Notes under the pieces: model-generated
Seen by the model: the letters and a program-made list of their open reading frames with translations, nothing else
Database searches by the model: none
What the model was told of the DNA's origin: nothing
Position numbers and translations under genes: made by a program
In this document: positions 1-63,551 of the stretch, one piece after another
How the letters are laid out: each line of letters begins with the position of its first letter
Numbering within the stretch: the first letter of the stretch is position 1
Assembly (NCBI GenBank): GCA_033675265.1
Contig: JAUJYZ010001529.1
Location: forward strand, 310,001-374,000
Origin: Actinostola sp. cb2023
Lineage: Eukaryota > Cnidaria > Anthozoa > Actiniaria > Actinostolidae
Direction: 5' to 3'
DNA length: 64,000 nt

Positions 1-530
1 TTTAGTTTTTTAGGATCCAGTTACTTATTTAACTGTACTTTCAGATTTCAGATTTAAAGATTTTTGAAGACCTAGTAAACGCCTAAAAGCAGTCTTAAAA
101 GCACCTAAATGTTTTCATGTCAGTTTAAGAAAGACGCCTGACAACATTGCACAATCTCGTCATTCCTGTGACTTCGACTCCATAACTCTCTACAGTTTGG
201 TGGGCATTATCGCACACTTAAAAGATCATGGCAATGGATTACTCCATTTAGGAGATGCCGAGCCGGAAAGCAGTTCCGCGAGCGACAGCAGCGGAGACAA
301 GAATCAATCACTGTATTGAATCACCCTCGACTAATTTATTCAGCTACACGTAAATCGACGACAAGATATCATTGATTGGTGAATTTCGTGTTCTAAAAAT
401 AGCCAAACTTGTTCCAATGCTAATGTTCCTACTTATGGGTTCCAGTGCTACTGGATCTGGTTGTATTGTGTTTGTAAGTTGGTTTCCTTGTACTACGTGT
501 GCTTATCGAGTACTTGTATTATCACAAATA
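1..530. other. 5' flank of the coadhesin-like gene, no coding feature seen
   Basis: I see no convincing exon here. A segment near 372-450 resembles 7590-7710 in intron 6 (both carry the stretch TTCTAAAAATAGCCAAA), so part of the flank is a dispersed repeat. A possible splice acceptor ends at 530 (ACAAATAG), so an upstream non-coding exon and the true promoter may lie in or beyond this stretch. No clear TATA box was found. Confidence 0.4.
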
Positions 531-543
531 GGTTTTGTGCAAA

Positions 544-52098
<51,555 letters not shown>

Positions 52099-54599
52099 AA
52101 AGGTAGGTAAACAATTTAACCCGTCTGTGGCAAATGTTGGAAGACTGGGTTCGAGTGTGATGATTGGCTGAATTAGTTGCAAGTGGATTCAACGTTCTTT
52201 CTCCAGCACATTGGATAGATAGGCGCCTATACAGTTTTAAGATTGGAGATAATATTGTCAAAATGTAAGAACTGCTATCTCAATGGTTATAACACTCGTA
52301 TCCAGTCTTCCAGTATATTTTCCACAGACCGGCTTTCAATAAAGGAATGAGTTATGGATGTGAGAAACCTTTGTACTAATTTTCGTAAATGGCATTCAAT
52401 GAATTGCAATCATTTCAAAACTGTGCCGACTTCTTCGGTAAGCATAAGAAACTGTTTCCACCAGTGAAAAATTAAAAGTTGTCTTTCTATATTTACTCTA
52501 CAGATACTCACATAATGGCAGCTTAGATAGTGTAGCAAGCATAACACATAAGTTGCATTGTTGGGGATATATATTCAAAATAGATTTTATTGAAAATTCA
52601 ATATTTCTACAAGTTTTATTTTAGTTTTATTTTGAGGGATAATTCAAGGCAGCAATAGCTTTACCATTCTGTGCATGTACTACTGCGCGACCACCCGAGA
52701 TGAACATTGCGTAAGTTTGCAATAGACTTCCGTCAATCATAAACATCAACTGAGATTGCAGCTACTATGATGTGTCAAGTCTGACTACATCAACAATGGT
52801 AGCCATTCTCGCACTGATTCTATTCTTGTTTTAAGTCTGACTACAACTTGCGACTTTCGTCTCGGCTGGTTGGGTTATAATGTCACGTGGTAATTGGGTT
52901 TTATAGAAGGATTAACTTTGAATGTTCGATTTTATTTTTAATTTCCAGACAACTATTAGGATGTGTTAATGCAATAAAAATTGTATGCTTGGCGTACAGA
53001 AAAATATATATGTTCGAGTGCAATTTTTTAACATGATGAATAACTGAATTGGTGCATATTCCACTTCATTATGCATGTATATCCAGTATAATTATTTGTT
53101 GGCTCCCGTGCACATTTCATTCAATAATCGTTTGTTCAACCGATTTTTTTTATTACTAACCTTTTTCGGACTAAGGTATCGCTTATCAAACGGCTGATTT
53201 AATCAGCTCAATACTTAGGTAAACTGCTATGAAATACAGGCGTATTCAAGATATATAATAGATCTATTACACGGAGAATAAAAGCCTGCATGAATACATT
53301 ATACCTATGGTAGAATGCAAACAAATATATCCGTGAAACAGTACTAATTAGTACTAAATAGCACTGATGAAACAATAGAAAACAATAGAGATAACACTAT
53401 TTAGTAATAGTACTATTTCACGGTTATATTGTTTACACTCTACCGTAACACTCAAATGGCTTCCTAAAAGCGTGCAGATGCATCTCATTCAATCAAACTC
53501 TTTCAATACGACGCGGTACCGTAACCTACTAGTTCCCACTCATACGAAAACGACTCTAATCCAAGATCTTTATTTTTAACAAGATATTGAGATAAGCTAC
53601 AAGTTTGGTTTTGTGGAAAGATAGAATGCAGTTTCTATAGATTCTGAGCTCGCTAGACATCTCTTAGCTCTGGAGTACTGGTCGGTAAAGGAGTTAGGAA
53701 AGTAAGCCGAACATCGTTTGACAATGCACCAAGGCGTTCACTGACTTCACTTAGCTTGAATTATTATGTTCTCAAAGAAGAACTTGTCTACAATGTGTGT
53801 AATACAGTGTTAGCTTCCAGCGATGTAAATGACTTCATCTGAGTTGCACTGAACTCGGAAATGCGGTCTGCTGATTTATCGCCATTCCTTCACCAGATGT
53901 CGTTCAGACGATACATAGTTCATGTAATCTTTAGGTCCCACCCTGTAAAGGTTGTAGATTCCCAATAACTTGGAAGCACTCTGCGAAAGTTGGATCGGAA
54001 AACACTTTGGAAACACAAATGTCAAAATTAACAGCGCGATTCTCCTGGGAATTCAATCGACTTCGTGACTTGCATTCAATTAAAATATTTTTATTTAATT
54101 AAAGTTGGCGCATGCGCGTGTCGTAACAATGTTCCTTAAAAGCAAATTGGATAGTTTTTGGAGAGGTAATCACCTTACTTCGAGATCCCTCCAATACTAC
54201 ACATTAAATGAGTAACTGATCGGCTGAAATCGATGAATGAATTCGAAGAATGAAACTTCACGGGGGGTGGTACGGGTTGAGAAATGGTTACAGTAGTTAT
54301 TTGTTGCGCGGTCTTCAGTCAGTGAAAACAGTCCAAAAACGAGGCACAGGAACAAATTGGATTTCTCACTAATAAAAACATCCCGATAAACTTGGATTAA
54401 CTGTAAAAGAAACAAACAGATCTGTCCTGACATCAATTCATATATTAATGACCTTTGTTAAGCTGCCACACGGAGAGGTTCTACCACATCTCCCCGTTGT
54501 CTGGCGTTATCCTTGTTTATTTATAGGCATACGGAATAACGAAATTATATTATAATTCCATATATAGAAGGGATAGTTTGATTGTCACGACCGGATGTT
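52099..54599 (+). other. 3' UTR / intergenic region
   Basis: A possible 3' UTR intron runs from 52105 to an acceptor TTTAATTTCCAG at about 52948, and AATAAA at 52973-52978 would follow within 30 nt. 52120-52260 is a copy of the repeat at 35810-35975. An AT-rich inverted repeat lies at about 53318-53436 (TCCGTGAAACAGTACTA against TAGTACTATTTCACGG). No further gene was recognised. Confidence 0.45.
52973..52978 (+). terminator. Candidate polyadenylation signal AATAAA
   Basis: The nearest canonical hexamer to the end of the coadhesin-like gene that sits in a plausible terminal exon. Others further on are possible. Confidence 0.4.
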
Positions 54600-54803
54600 A
54601 TGGCAAACATGCCTGGCATCCATATGGTATTCAAACAACTTGCGGTCGCTGAAGAAGGATTTTTGTTAACCTCCGGTTTTACATATTTATACTTTGTATT
54701 ACCTTTCATCGTTGTTCCGACTTATTTCTTAGTGAAATACAATATTGATATGATTTACCCAAACGAACAATTTCCAATAGAAACGGGATTTTCCCAAACT
54801 TGA
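54600..54803 (+). CDS. Small intronless ORF with one membrane segment, unknown
   Basis: 67 residues from ATG at 54600. An amphipathic start (PGIHMVFKQLAVAEEGFLL) is followed by one hydrophobic span, YLYFVLPFIVVPTYFLVKY, and a polar acidic tail ending FSQT. An in-frame TGA at 54579 closes the frame upstream. AT-rich TATA-like sequence (CCATATATAG) lies 30-40 nt before the ATG and AATAAA signals lie near 55068. Size and topology resemble small integral membrane proteins of organelles, but I do not recognise a family. It could be a chance ORF. Confidence 0.4.
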   Translation: MANMPGIHMVFKQLAVAEEGFLLTSGFTYLYFVLPFIVVPTYFLVKYNIDMIYPNEQFPIETGFSQT

Positions 54804-55568
54804 CTCTGATTTTGACGTTGACAGAACCAGAATGTACATGGAAAACCTTTTGTTCTGCTGCTCTTAGTACAATAATGCACCTATTTCAACATTGTGTAAT
54901 TAATTTTGTGCGTTTATTAATTTATTTTTTCTATCGGTAATTTCTTGTTATTAGGGAGGACAGTTACATGTGACTCTTGTCCTGTTGTCCTTCCCTTCAA
55001 CTAGTCATTGCGTGTTTGTAATATTTTGTGTGTTTGTAAGCTAGTGTTACGACTAGTTGTAAAGCTAATAAATAAATAAAATTAACTGATTAATTAATGT
55101 CTGGAAAGGCAGTCCAAAATATCAAAACTGTACGTATCATTTGATCTTCTACTAGTTCCAGTCCTTTTCGTTTGGATGCTTGGCTACTGAGCTAATAAAT
55201 TTCCGGGTACAGCACATTTTCCATGCGGAATTTTCCATCTGCGATCTTGGCGCGTACCGTTTTCAATCCTGGCCTCGATCAAGACTATTACTATTATTAT
55301 CACTATTATTATTATTATTATTATTATTATATTATTAATATTTTTATGATTATGATTATTATTATGATTATTATTATTATTATATCATTATTATCACCCT
55401 TTTTTTAAAACATATAACTAGTGTTTGAAACTCATCATTATTATTGTTAATATTAAATAACAACACGATCAGTTACCTTTAAATCCCACACTGTGAAAAG
55501 CAGGTCCCCGTATCCCTATTGGTTGAAAAGGGAATTAGAAGCAGAATGGACTGGTAGCATAAAGCCAT

Positions 55569-56170
55569 TTACAATTCCACCATACCTATTGTGTGAAGAC
55601 TCGGCGGGCGAGTAGTCCTTGTGGTAATGCTTGTCGGTCTTATCTCGCCTTCATCATCGTCGTCGATAGTGACAGTTGCTGGTTGGTCTGCTTGTGGTTC
55701 ATACCACGCTGTCAGCAGCTCCATATCACTGTCATGATCATTGTCTGATTCTATGGGCGTACTTGCTAACAATGGATCCGGTATTGTGATGTGATTAGGG
55801 CTTGCGTCGATTGTGGGTGCGCTTGTTGATGTTGATGTTGTACTTGTGTGGGTTATAGGAGCTGTTACAGTATTAGAATTTGGAGAGGAAACGGTCAAAG
55901 GATTTAACGTGTTAATATTATCAGCAGCAATTGATGTGTTATTAGCAATATCGTTTGCATTAGTTGTTGCACTTGTAGAAGTTTCTGTTGTTGTTGCAGT
56001 TGTTGTAGTTGTTGTTAAATTATTAGATGTACCATTAATGTTACTGATTGTAGATGTCGCAGTAGGGAAACTGAAGTAAACCTTTGTTGTTGGATACTTA
56101 AAAACCTCCAAGAGTTGCTGAGCTGACAGTCCCTCCCCAACTGTTCTTATGGAGTGATTTCCTGTTCTGC
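55569..56170 (-). CDS. Minus-strand gene, exon 3: Thr/Ser/Asn-rich linker and acidic tail
   Basis: Continues from exon 2 through LKSGRTGNHSIRTVGEGLSA, QQLLEVFKYP and TTKVYFSFPTA, then a long low-complexity Thr/Asn/Ser stretch and an acidic DDDDEGEIRP segment. The acceptor is ambiguous (TTTCAG or ATTAG a few bases on; only the latter avoids a stop with exon 2's phase-1 donor). Near 55590 a donor-like AATAG|GTATGG may lead to a further exon that I cannot find, otherwise the ORF stops at 55569. Confidence 0.5.
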
Positions 56171-56340
56171 CGGACTTGAGAAAGACTAATCTGAAATTAT
56201 GAGAAAAGCAATCGCAAGATGATTTTAGTAATAAAATAGGTATTTATTACAGCAATAGTTTATACTTGGGCTTTATATTGGTATACAATATAAGTAATTT
56301 GATTCCGCTTCGCCGTACATCCACGAGTACTGGTATTTAC

Positions 56341-56523
56341 TTACGCCACGTGTAAGTTATAAATAAGTCCGTTTGTAATCCTTCTTCGGGTAGTGTTAGG
56401 AGACAATCAGGGCGATTAGCGTCTAGTTCAATATGCAGAAGTGATTGTTGTAGAGAATTATTTAGCATGTATTCTGAATTAAGAAAATACTTATAGAAAT
56501 AGATTTCATGACCACCTAATTTA
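56341..56523 (-). CDS. Minus-strand gene, exon 2: GGHEIYFYKYF segment
   Basis: Reads TKLGGHEIYFYKYFLNSEYM, then LQQSLLHIELDANRPDCLLT and LPEEGLQTDLFITYTW. Acceptor CGCCTAG and donor TGGC|GTAAGT on the minus strand. A GG-x-E turn following a 'HEEL...FPDL' segment is reminiscent of the region ahead of HECT-like modules in the G2E3-like repeat proteins of cnidarians and fishes, but no HECT domain is present here. Confidence 0.5.
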
Positions 56524-56689
56524 GTCACTAGGCGAACGCGTGACGCTATTAGTCATTGTAATGGGAATAGTGGTTGACATGAGTCATGGTGATTTAAGAA
56601 GCATGCAATTGTATACAGCAATTGTATACAGCAAATAAAAGTTTTCAAAATTCCAATATATTTTTCGGTGATATCTCACGAGTGTAGAA

Positions 56690-57064
56690 GTCCATATTCA
56701 CTAAATCATTTGCATATACAAAACAATCACAACTCATGTACCTTGTAGGAATTTGTAGATCTGGAAACTCACGCGCCACCAGAGTCACGAGTTCTTCGTG
56801 CGTTGCGTTTCTTGGAAATTTAATTTTTTTGCTGGCTTGATCAGCGTTCCCATTATGCAATCGAGAGAAATATCTTGAGGGGTGGTTACCCCTAGAACGT
56901 CTTTGGGTGCGAGTGGAAGAACTTGGCGAGTTCGTACGGGGACGAAATAACGAGCCAATGTTGCTTAGTAGCTGCTGATCCTCAGCTATATCATCCCCCC
57001 CTTCACTTTCCCTTCTTTCCAGGGCTTGAAGTAACCTTTCTAATGTTTCTTGGTTAACGGCCAT
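56690..57064 (-). CDS. Minus-strand gene, exon 1
   Basis: Starts at ATG 57064 with an acidic helix (LERLLQALERRESEGGDDIA), an Arg/Ser-rich disordered part, then FPRNATHEELVTLVAREFPD and LQIPTRYMSCDCFVYANDL. The best donor consistent with exon 2 is ACTC|GTGAGA near 56690. Its start faces the + strand gene at 57412 with 347 bp between, suggesting a shared bidirectional promoter. The family is not certain. Confidence 0.5.
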
Positions 57065-57411
57065 AGTCGTTCAGTAGCGCGATAGATCAAGTACAGTTAT
57101 GGTATAGCTAGCATAGCTCGGCTGTAGGTTTGGCACACCTTAACAAATTCTAAGATTTCATGACAGCTGTCAATCGAGTTAAAACTGACATAGATCGTTT
57201 TTATAAGAGATATGCAAATGTTATCAATTTTTCCGCAAAAGGAAATTCCATTTCCACCCAATGTTGTTTTTGATAAGATAGCAAACGTGTGGCGCCGCAG
57301 TGAGTACAGCGCAAATTCGAAATATTTATTACATCCGGTACAAATAAATGCGCTATTTATCAGTTTCTTACTGACAAACTATTCCTTTTTTGTTCGCTCT
57401 TGCAATCAAGG

Positions 57412-57898
57412 ATGATGAAGTTCTGCAAAGAAATTGTTGTTATTTTGGCATTTCTATCTGTTTTATCATCAATTCATTGCTTTGAAATCGAAAAAGTAAT
57501 AGACTTTGTAAAGGATGTACAGCAACAGTATATGAAAGCTAAGGATGAACTCAAGGATGGCAGTACCTCTCCTGACGCACTATCAAGTAGAAGCATTAGA
57601 CTGGAGGCTGCAGTATCCTATTTAAAAAAGATCCGTTGGTTCCTTTCCACCACCAAACCGTGTTCCGACCCACTTCTATGCAATATTTTGAATCACTTAC
57701 AGCGCCTGGAGAACAGAGTTGGGGAAATTGTGAGCCACATGCAGCGTATTATTCCCTTTCTACTTGAGGAAGTTCAGTTTCGAGCAACGTCACAAACAAC
57801 AGGTCAAGTTGGAAGACCTTCATTTATAATCACCAAAGAACAACTTGAAGCCATGCGGTATTATGGATTGGCGTGGGTAGATATTGCTAAATCACTCG
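57412..57898 (+). CDS. Integrase-family-like protein, exon 1 (HTH region, signal-like leader)
   Basis: Begins MMKFCKEIVVILAFLSVLSS, an unexpected signal-peptide-like leader, followed by helical Leu/Arg-rich sequence. It ends GRPSFIITKEQLEAMRYYGL, AWVDIAKSLG, which matches the helix-turn-helix start I know from a large family of cnidarian and fish proteins (GRPxxxIxxEQLxxLxxxGFxWxxIAxLLGVS) that carry a downstream integrase core. Donor CTCG|GTAAGA in phase 1. Confidence 0.6.
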
Positions 57899-57970
57899 GT
57901 AAGAATTGAACTTGCATATCAACTTCATCCTACTATATTTTGTATTCTAAATTTTTAAACTGACGTTTAG

Positions 57971-58167
57971 GGGTATCGTTGGCGACGATTTGGAGAAGGA
58001 GGGTCAGATTTGGTATTGACACAAAAAACAGTAGAACAGCAAAAGAGTTATCTCCTTCTGCGCTCAAGGCTTTTATTGCGATGTTACAAGAAAAGACCCC
58101 AGGGATTGGAATACGGATGGTGGAAGGAACACTGAGCACTATATATATATTTATAAGCATGAAATGA
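57971..58167 (+). pseudogene. Integrase-family-like protein, exon 2, truncated
   Basis: Joins across a 72-nt intron to give LGVSLATIWRRRVRFGI and ELSPSALKAFIAMLQEKTPG, IGIRMVEGTL. Intact relatives continue with an RVR...SLxRVDP linker and a catalytic core; here the frame degenerates into ATATATATATTTATAAGC and stops at 58167, followed by GAAT/GAAC repeats. The gene is therefore broken at its 3' end. Confidence 0.6.
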
Positions 58168-58312
58168 CTGCATGAACGAATGAACGAACGAACGAATGGA
58201 TGTATTAATGAATGACTGAATGGATGTATTAATGAATGAACGAACGAACGAGTGGATGTATTAATGAATGACTGAATGAATGTATGAATGAACGAACGAA
58301 CAAACTGAAATG
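58155..58312 (+). repeat. Imperfect AATG/AACG tetranucleotide repeat
   Basis: GAATGAACGAACGAACGAAT with higher-order units GGATGTATTAATGAATGACT repeated two to three times. It marks the break of the integrase-like ORF. Confidence 0.85.
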
Positions 58313-58954
58313 AAATTAATTACATAATAAATACAGATTGAAATAAACATGCTTTGACCTCAAAGTGCACAATTCTGTTATTTTTTGACACCCTCCCCCA
58401 CCCCCTAAATGTAAAATTGTCCCCCTGTGTGAATTCGAGGTGGGTCCATAAATGAAATTAATCGGCACATCAAATACTACATTTGTGCCAAGTTTGATGC
58501 TTTTACCCCAAAGTGCACAATCGTTTCACCATATTGCTTGACTATGTTTGTTTGTTTATTTAAACGTACACCACGCAAGGTCCCGAGGAGTGTCCGCTTA
58601 ATAGACTCCCCATTGAATTAATAGGAGTACACTGAAATAAATGAACTAAACGACTAAATTATTTGTTTTATATACACCTGTTTCCAAAAACGTTGATCAT
58701 AAATACAAAACAGTACAATATATATATCAGAGTACAAACACTAAAACCGTGCAACGTTTTACACTAATTAGTACTAAATAGCCCCTCTAGTACTAACGAG
58801 ATCGTTAAAGGTACGTACGAAAGCAAAATAAAGAGCATATTTCCCTTTCTACTTGTTATTTCTTCTCAAATTCCCATTTTGCTTTTCAAAGTGAAATAAA
58901 AAAAGAAAGGAACGCATAAAATTAGCCTGCGTGGCAAACTTAACTCTACATGCA

Positions 58955-59438
58955 GGGAGGTTTGTTTGTTTGTTTGTTAGTCTATCTCTGTTGTCTGTCT
59001 GTCTGTTGTTTGTCTGTCTGTCTGTTTGTTTGTTTGTCTATCTGTATGTTTGTTTGTTAGTTTGTTTGTCTATCTCTGTTGTCTGTCTGTCTGTTGTTTG
59101 TCTGTCTGTCTGTTTGTTTGTTAGTTTGTTTATTAGTTTTTTTTTATTTATTGTATGTATGTCTGTGCGTGTATTAGTTTTTTTGTCTGTCTGTCTGGTT
59201 GTCTATCTGTTGTCTGTCAGTTTGTTTGTTTGTCAATCTATTGTCTGTCTGTCTGTCTGTTGTCTGTCTGTCTGTTTGTTTGTCTGTTTGTTTGTTTGTC
59301 AATCTATTGTTTGTCTGTCTGTTTGTTTGTTTGTCAATCTATTGTTTGTCTGTCTGTTTGTCTGTTTGTTTGACTATCTCTGTTGTCTGTCTGTCTGTTG
59401 TCTGTCTGTCTGTTTGTTTGTCTGTTTGTTCATTTTTA
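58955..59438 (+). repeat. TTTG/TCTG-rich compound microsatellite
   Basis: Nearly 500 bp of interleaved GTTT and GTCT units, with longer repeats such as GTCAATCTATTGT repeated three times. The ORFs across it, rich in Val/Cys/Leu/Ser, are artefacts. Confidence 0.93.
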
Positions 59439-59462
59439 AAATGCTGAACGGGGAAAAAATGT

Positions 59463-59915
59463 AATAACCGATAACGGGAATGAATACCCGACACCCGATA
59501 TCGATAATTAATAACCGATATCGAGAATTAAATAACCGATATCCCGACATCGGGAATTAATAACCGATATCGACAATTAAATAACCGATATCGATAATAA
59601 TATAACCAATATCCTAACATCGGAATTAATACCCGATATCGACAATTAAATAACCGATATCGACAATTAAATAACCGATATCGATAATAATATAACCGAT
59701 ATCCCGATATCGGGAATTAATAACCGATATCGGGAATTAATAACCGATATCGAGAATTAAATAACCGATATCGGAAATAGAAACACCGATGACGGTTTAT
59801 AAATGATCGACATTCCGATATCGACAATTGAAATACGATATGGACAATTCAAGCCCGACCTCGACAATACAATTCCCGATATCGATAATACAATTCCCGA
59901 TATCGATAATAACCC
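59463..59915 (+). repeat. 21-24-bp satellite built on the palindrome CGATATCG
   Basis: About 20 units of the type ATAACCGATATCGAGAATTAA, many with an inserted CCCGACATCGGG. Each unit contains a self-complementary CGATATCG or CCGATATCGG core, and the units become diverged toward 59900. Confidence 0.93.
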
Positions 59916-61800
59916 GAATGAATTTTGAACGGTTTCGTACGCCATACTCCTGGTAGTCTAGAAGTTTTAAATATAGCAATCGTGTGGTTAGCGATCGCTT
60001 AAGTTGTCCGATACAGTGGTCACTTAGTGGTCATATGCATGAGACAATAAACTGATCAATAAATCAGATCAATACATGCATATATATCAATCAGACAGTG
60101 TATGATAGCTTGAATAGGCCTGGAAATTTACGTGATAGTTTGCGCAGTTGTAATAATAATTGTAAGCAACTCCGATGGAGTTTGTTTATTGATTTGTCGG
60201 TATAAAAGTACTTTATAAAGAATCATGACTTCTCGCACATCGATACATTTCAACTTTATATTTAGATGCAAAAGCGTGGGTCTGGATATTCGATGCGTCT
60301 AGTGTCGCTGGATGCCAACGCCCTCTATTCTATCAGGAAACGCAGCCAACGATAGCATAATAGACTATGTCGATAATGAAGCGAAATATTCCAAAACAAC
60401 GTTTGTTCAATGCACCACTTCACGGATTTCTAATCACTTGGTGTCATTAAGTCCTGGTAATATCTAATTAACGGAAACATCCGCATCATGCAAGCAACGT
60501 TAACCGATCCAAAGCAGCGCCGTTGATATGACTTAATAAATTAATTGAGACTCAAATGAACGTCAAATGAATAGTAGGATATTTGACTCATTTTCACTCG
60601 CAAGGGTTGCTTGTTTATTCCCAGTTTATTGTAAATAGGATATGTATTTTCTATCTCTATTAATAAAGACGTATTATTATTATTATATATTATTACTCAC
60701 ATCTGACCCATCCTTCCATACAGAATCCTATATATTATATTATATTTTCCCTTGTGCATTATGTCTTATTCTTTGACATAGTTTGAATTATGGCGAAAAT
60801 TTATAAGTAATATATTCAGAGTAACAGAGAGATACAGACTAAATATCGAGCTTTGCTCGTTTACTTATTGTCCTATCTTACTCATATTTGTAAAGTATAC
60901 AAATGTATATAGAGTCTATAGACATATGTATCTCTATTTCTACTGTCTACGGGGTCACGAATTTATAGAATGTAAAACCGATGATCTCAAGTAATTGTAT
61001 ACGTAGTATAAACATCAATGTGCTCAGTCATTGCCATATGATCAAAGAAACGATGCGTGGTATTGAGGCACACCCAGGACATCAGTTATGTGTGGGAAGA
61101 GTAACTGGTTTGTGAGACGGTTTTTTAAGGAAATAACAAACATATCTTTCAAAACCACTCATAGGTAACGACAAAAACTTTAAAGCAATTACACTTTATC
61201 TCTGTCTTCAACATCCTGTATCGCCGGGAAAACAGTTCTGCATGTACCTAGTATTTGAAAAACTTTCATCTCCTGAATAAAGCTGTGAATAGATCGAAAT
61301 TGAAGTTCTGTGTGTGATTGCTTAGTGACGAGATTCACTGATTCATCACCGATTGTGACGAAGGTCAAGCTGTAAAACGCTGCTCGAGTTTTGCTCTTCC
61401 TGAAGAAACCACAGGCGAGATCATTGTGCCTTGAAATGACTAAACTATTACACTTTACACCCACTTTATGAATCTAAAGAAATCGCACCATATGTCGACA
61501 ACTGACATCCCTCTACTAGTGGCCTAGCCGATAGGTTGTTGATATACATTGATAAATGTATATCCAAATGGATGATAACGTTATGAATATCAACATTTTA
61601 GAAGGGCTACGCAGATCAATGATTATGTATAGATTGTCGGGTGGCACACACCCATCTATAATCCTCCCTACACCACACATCACCGGGAATATTCTTTCCC
61701 TAAATGGAACATTACCGTTGTAAATTCAAGTGGGCGGTTTTGGTTTCCGTTGCTAGTGCGGGATTTGAATGAACAATTGCAAGCAAGAATGACATACTGT
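59916..61800 (+). other. Intergenic region, no gene recognised
   Basis: AT-rich, with short microsatellites (for example near 60690). A minus-strand ORF at 61189-61464 (91 residues) has no recognisable family, splice context or signal, and is left unannotated. Confidence 0.4.
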
Positions 61801-61803
61801 GCT

Positions 61804-61810
61804 TATAAAA
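61804..61810 (+). promoter_or_regulatory. TATA box of the right-edge gene
   Basis: TATAAAA in the context GTGCTTATAAAAGAAGG, 73 nt before the ATG at 61883. This predicts a start of transcription near 61835 and a 5' UTR of about 50 nt. Confidence 0.65.
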
Positions 61811-61882
61811 GAAGGACGCACACGGGAACACATTCAGTAGACTGTTTCCAGAGGAAGATTTGCCATAAGACAGCTAAACAAG

Positions 61883-61937
61883 ATGAACACGTCTACAGTA
61901 TTGATACTTTTCGTCGTTTTCATGATAGTAAACCATG
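61883..61937 (+). CDS. Right-edge secreted-protein gene, exon 1: signal peptide
   Basis: Encodes MNTSTVLILFVVFMIVNH, a compact signal peptide, with donor CATG|GTAAGT in phase 1. A TATA box at the right distance upstream supports the start. Confidence 0.75.
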
Positions 61938-63551
61938 GTAAGTGCCACTGATCATTCTTACACCCAACTTGAACTGAAAGCATTCAAGACCGTTATGATA
62001 TAGAGATTACCCGATGTTTTTCGTCCATTTTGAAAATCGTGCTGGATTCTGTGACTTAACGGATAGCCTTCGTTGAAAGACGCCGTATTCGTGTCACACA
62101 CATTCACATTTCTATTAAAGCGATCTACTCGGTAGATGATACTTGTTTGCATGACTTAGGACAAGCGCGGACATCACTTAATTAAGATTCGGTTGAAATC
62201 CTGAGTGGGAGTAATGACAGTACTGCGATGACTCTTGATCCAAGTAATTAATGAATTGCATTTTACCAAGTACTGGAAAGTGATAACACTTCATTTATCT
62301 TTCTATCTATTTTGTAATTGCTGTTAAAATTTTGTTTTTGTTGCTGCTTTCGTTGTTTTGCTTGTGATCGTTCTTCGTAAAGGGCAAGCCGCTTCATCGT
62401 CATTTACGTGTTGTGAATCACCGCATGGATTCAGTTGATGATATCACGTAAGTCTTGAGCAATGATTCATCGCCCATTAGAGTTCAAGAAGTCAAGAGGC
62501 ATAAAATCGTATCAATGTAGCTACGAGATCAGTCGTACGGCTTACTCGCTTTGATACATTCAGTAGACAGAAAAAGTGATCTCTGGAGGCATAAAAAGTT
62601 TCACGATACTCGTACAGGAGGAAGGCCGGACAAAACTGAGGTGCATTCCAATGAACTGGTTGCCTTATTTCAGTGATCCATAAGGAAATTAATTAAATTA
62701 AAACATAGTTATACAGAACATCAGTTATAAGCACTGTATGCTACTATCAATGTGGGATTCTTTTCATGAAAAACAATCGGTTATAGATCTAGATATAAAC
62801 CTCGAACAACGCTTAGAACGGTAGAAAGTTGTCCTTCAGTAGCATGGTTGCAGTTAAACACTTAGAACGTTGCGTGAAATAAATAATTATCTTGGCAATT
62901 AAAAGGCAGCAACAACCAAGGCAATTGATTTTAGAATGTTTTTTTTAATGGATTTTGATATGGATTTCATTCCCACTTCCGGTTAGGAGACTTCTGGAAT
63001 TGTAGTTGACCGGCGAGGAGACCGGGCCCATAATGATAGCAGCACGTGCACTGCCCCTCCCTAATTTTATACATTTTTGACGTAAACAAATACCGTTTTT
63101 CCTCGATTAAACACCCAGGGTGCTTATTTCAAATTGTGTGACCAAGGTGGGCTAAGCAGGAGTAATTATAAGGCTACCGACTTAATCAACCCAGGGACTA
63201 CTCCGTGGGGACAGCTGGCGAAGAAGCCGCTCTTCTGGTACTACGAGTACTCATTAAAATGTATGCAATTAATTTTGGGAGGATGTTTTTTTGTGAAGTT
63301 CTGATGTTGATTTAGTTTTTTCGTCATTTTAACTCCCTTCAGTTATATTCTCCAAATGTTTCTACGATAATTTTTTAACGTGAAGAATTACCGAGTTTTT
63401 ATCCTGTTTTTATGAGATTTGTTTCACCATTGCCGATTTTTTTTGAATTTTAAAAGCTGTTTTAAAAGTTCAAATAACGAAATTTCAGTTTCTGTTTGCT
63501 CGTCCTTGCAGCTAATTTGATAACACATAACGGGCTTCATTGTCGTTACAG
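61938..63551 (+). other. Intron 1 of the right-edge gene, nothing recognised
   Basis: 1.6 kb between two well-defined splice sites. I saw no ORF, long inverted repeat or tandem array; 62900-63300 has short homopolymers only. Confidence 0.45.

Noticed and set aside
55813..56079. Hydrophobic plus-strand ORF
   Set aside because: It is the antisense of the Thr/Asn/Ser-rich linker of the minus-strand gene.
58931..59464. 177-residue ORF rich in Cys, Leu, Ser and Val
   Set aside because: It lies wholly in a TTTG/TCTG microsatellite.
61189..61464. 91-residue minus-strand ORF
   Set aside because: No family, signal or splice context recognised; a lone ORF of this length is expected by chance.
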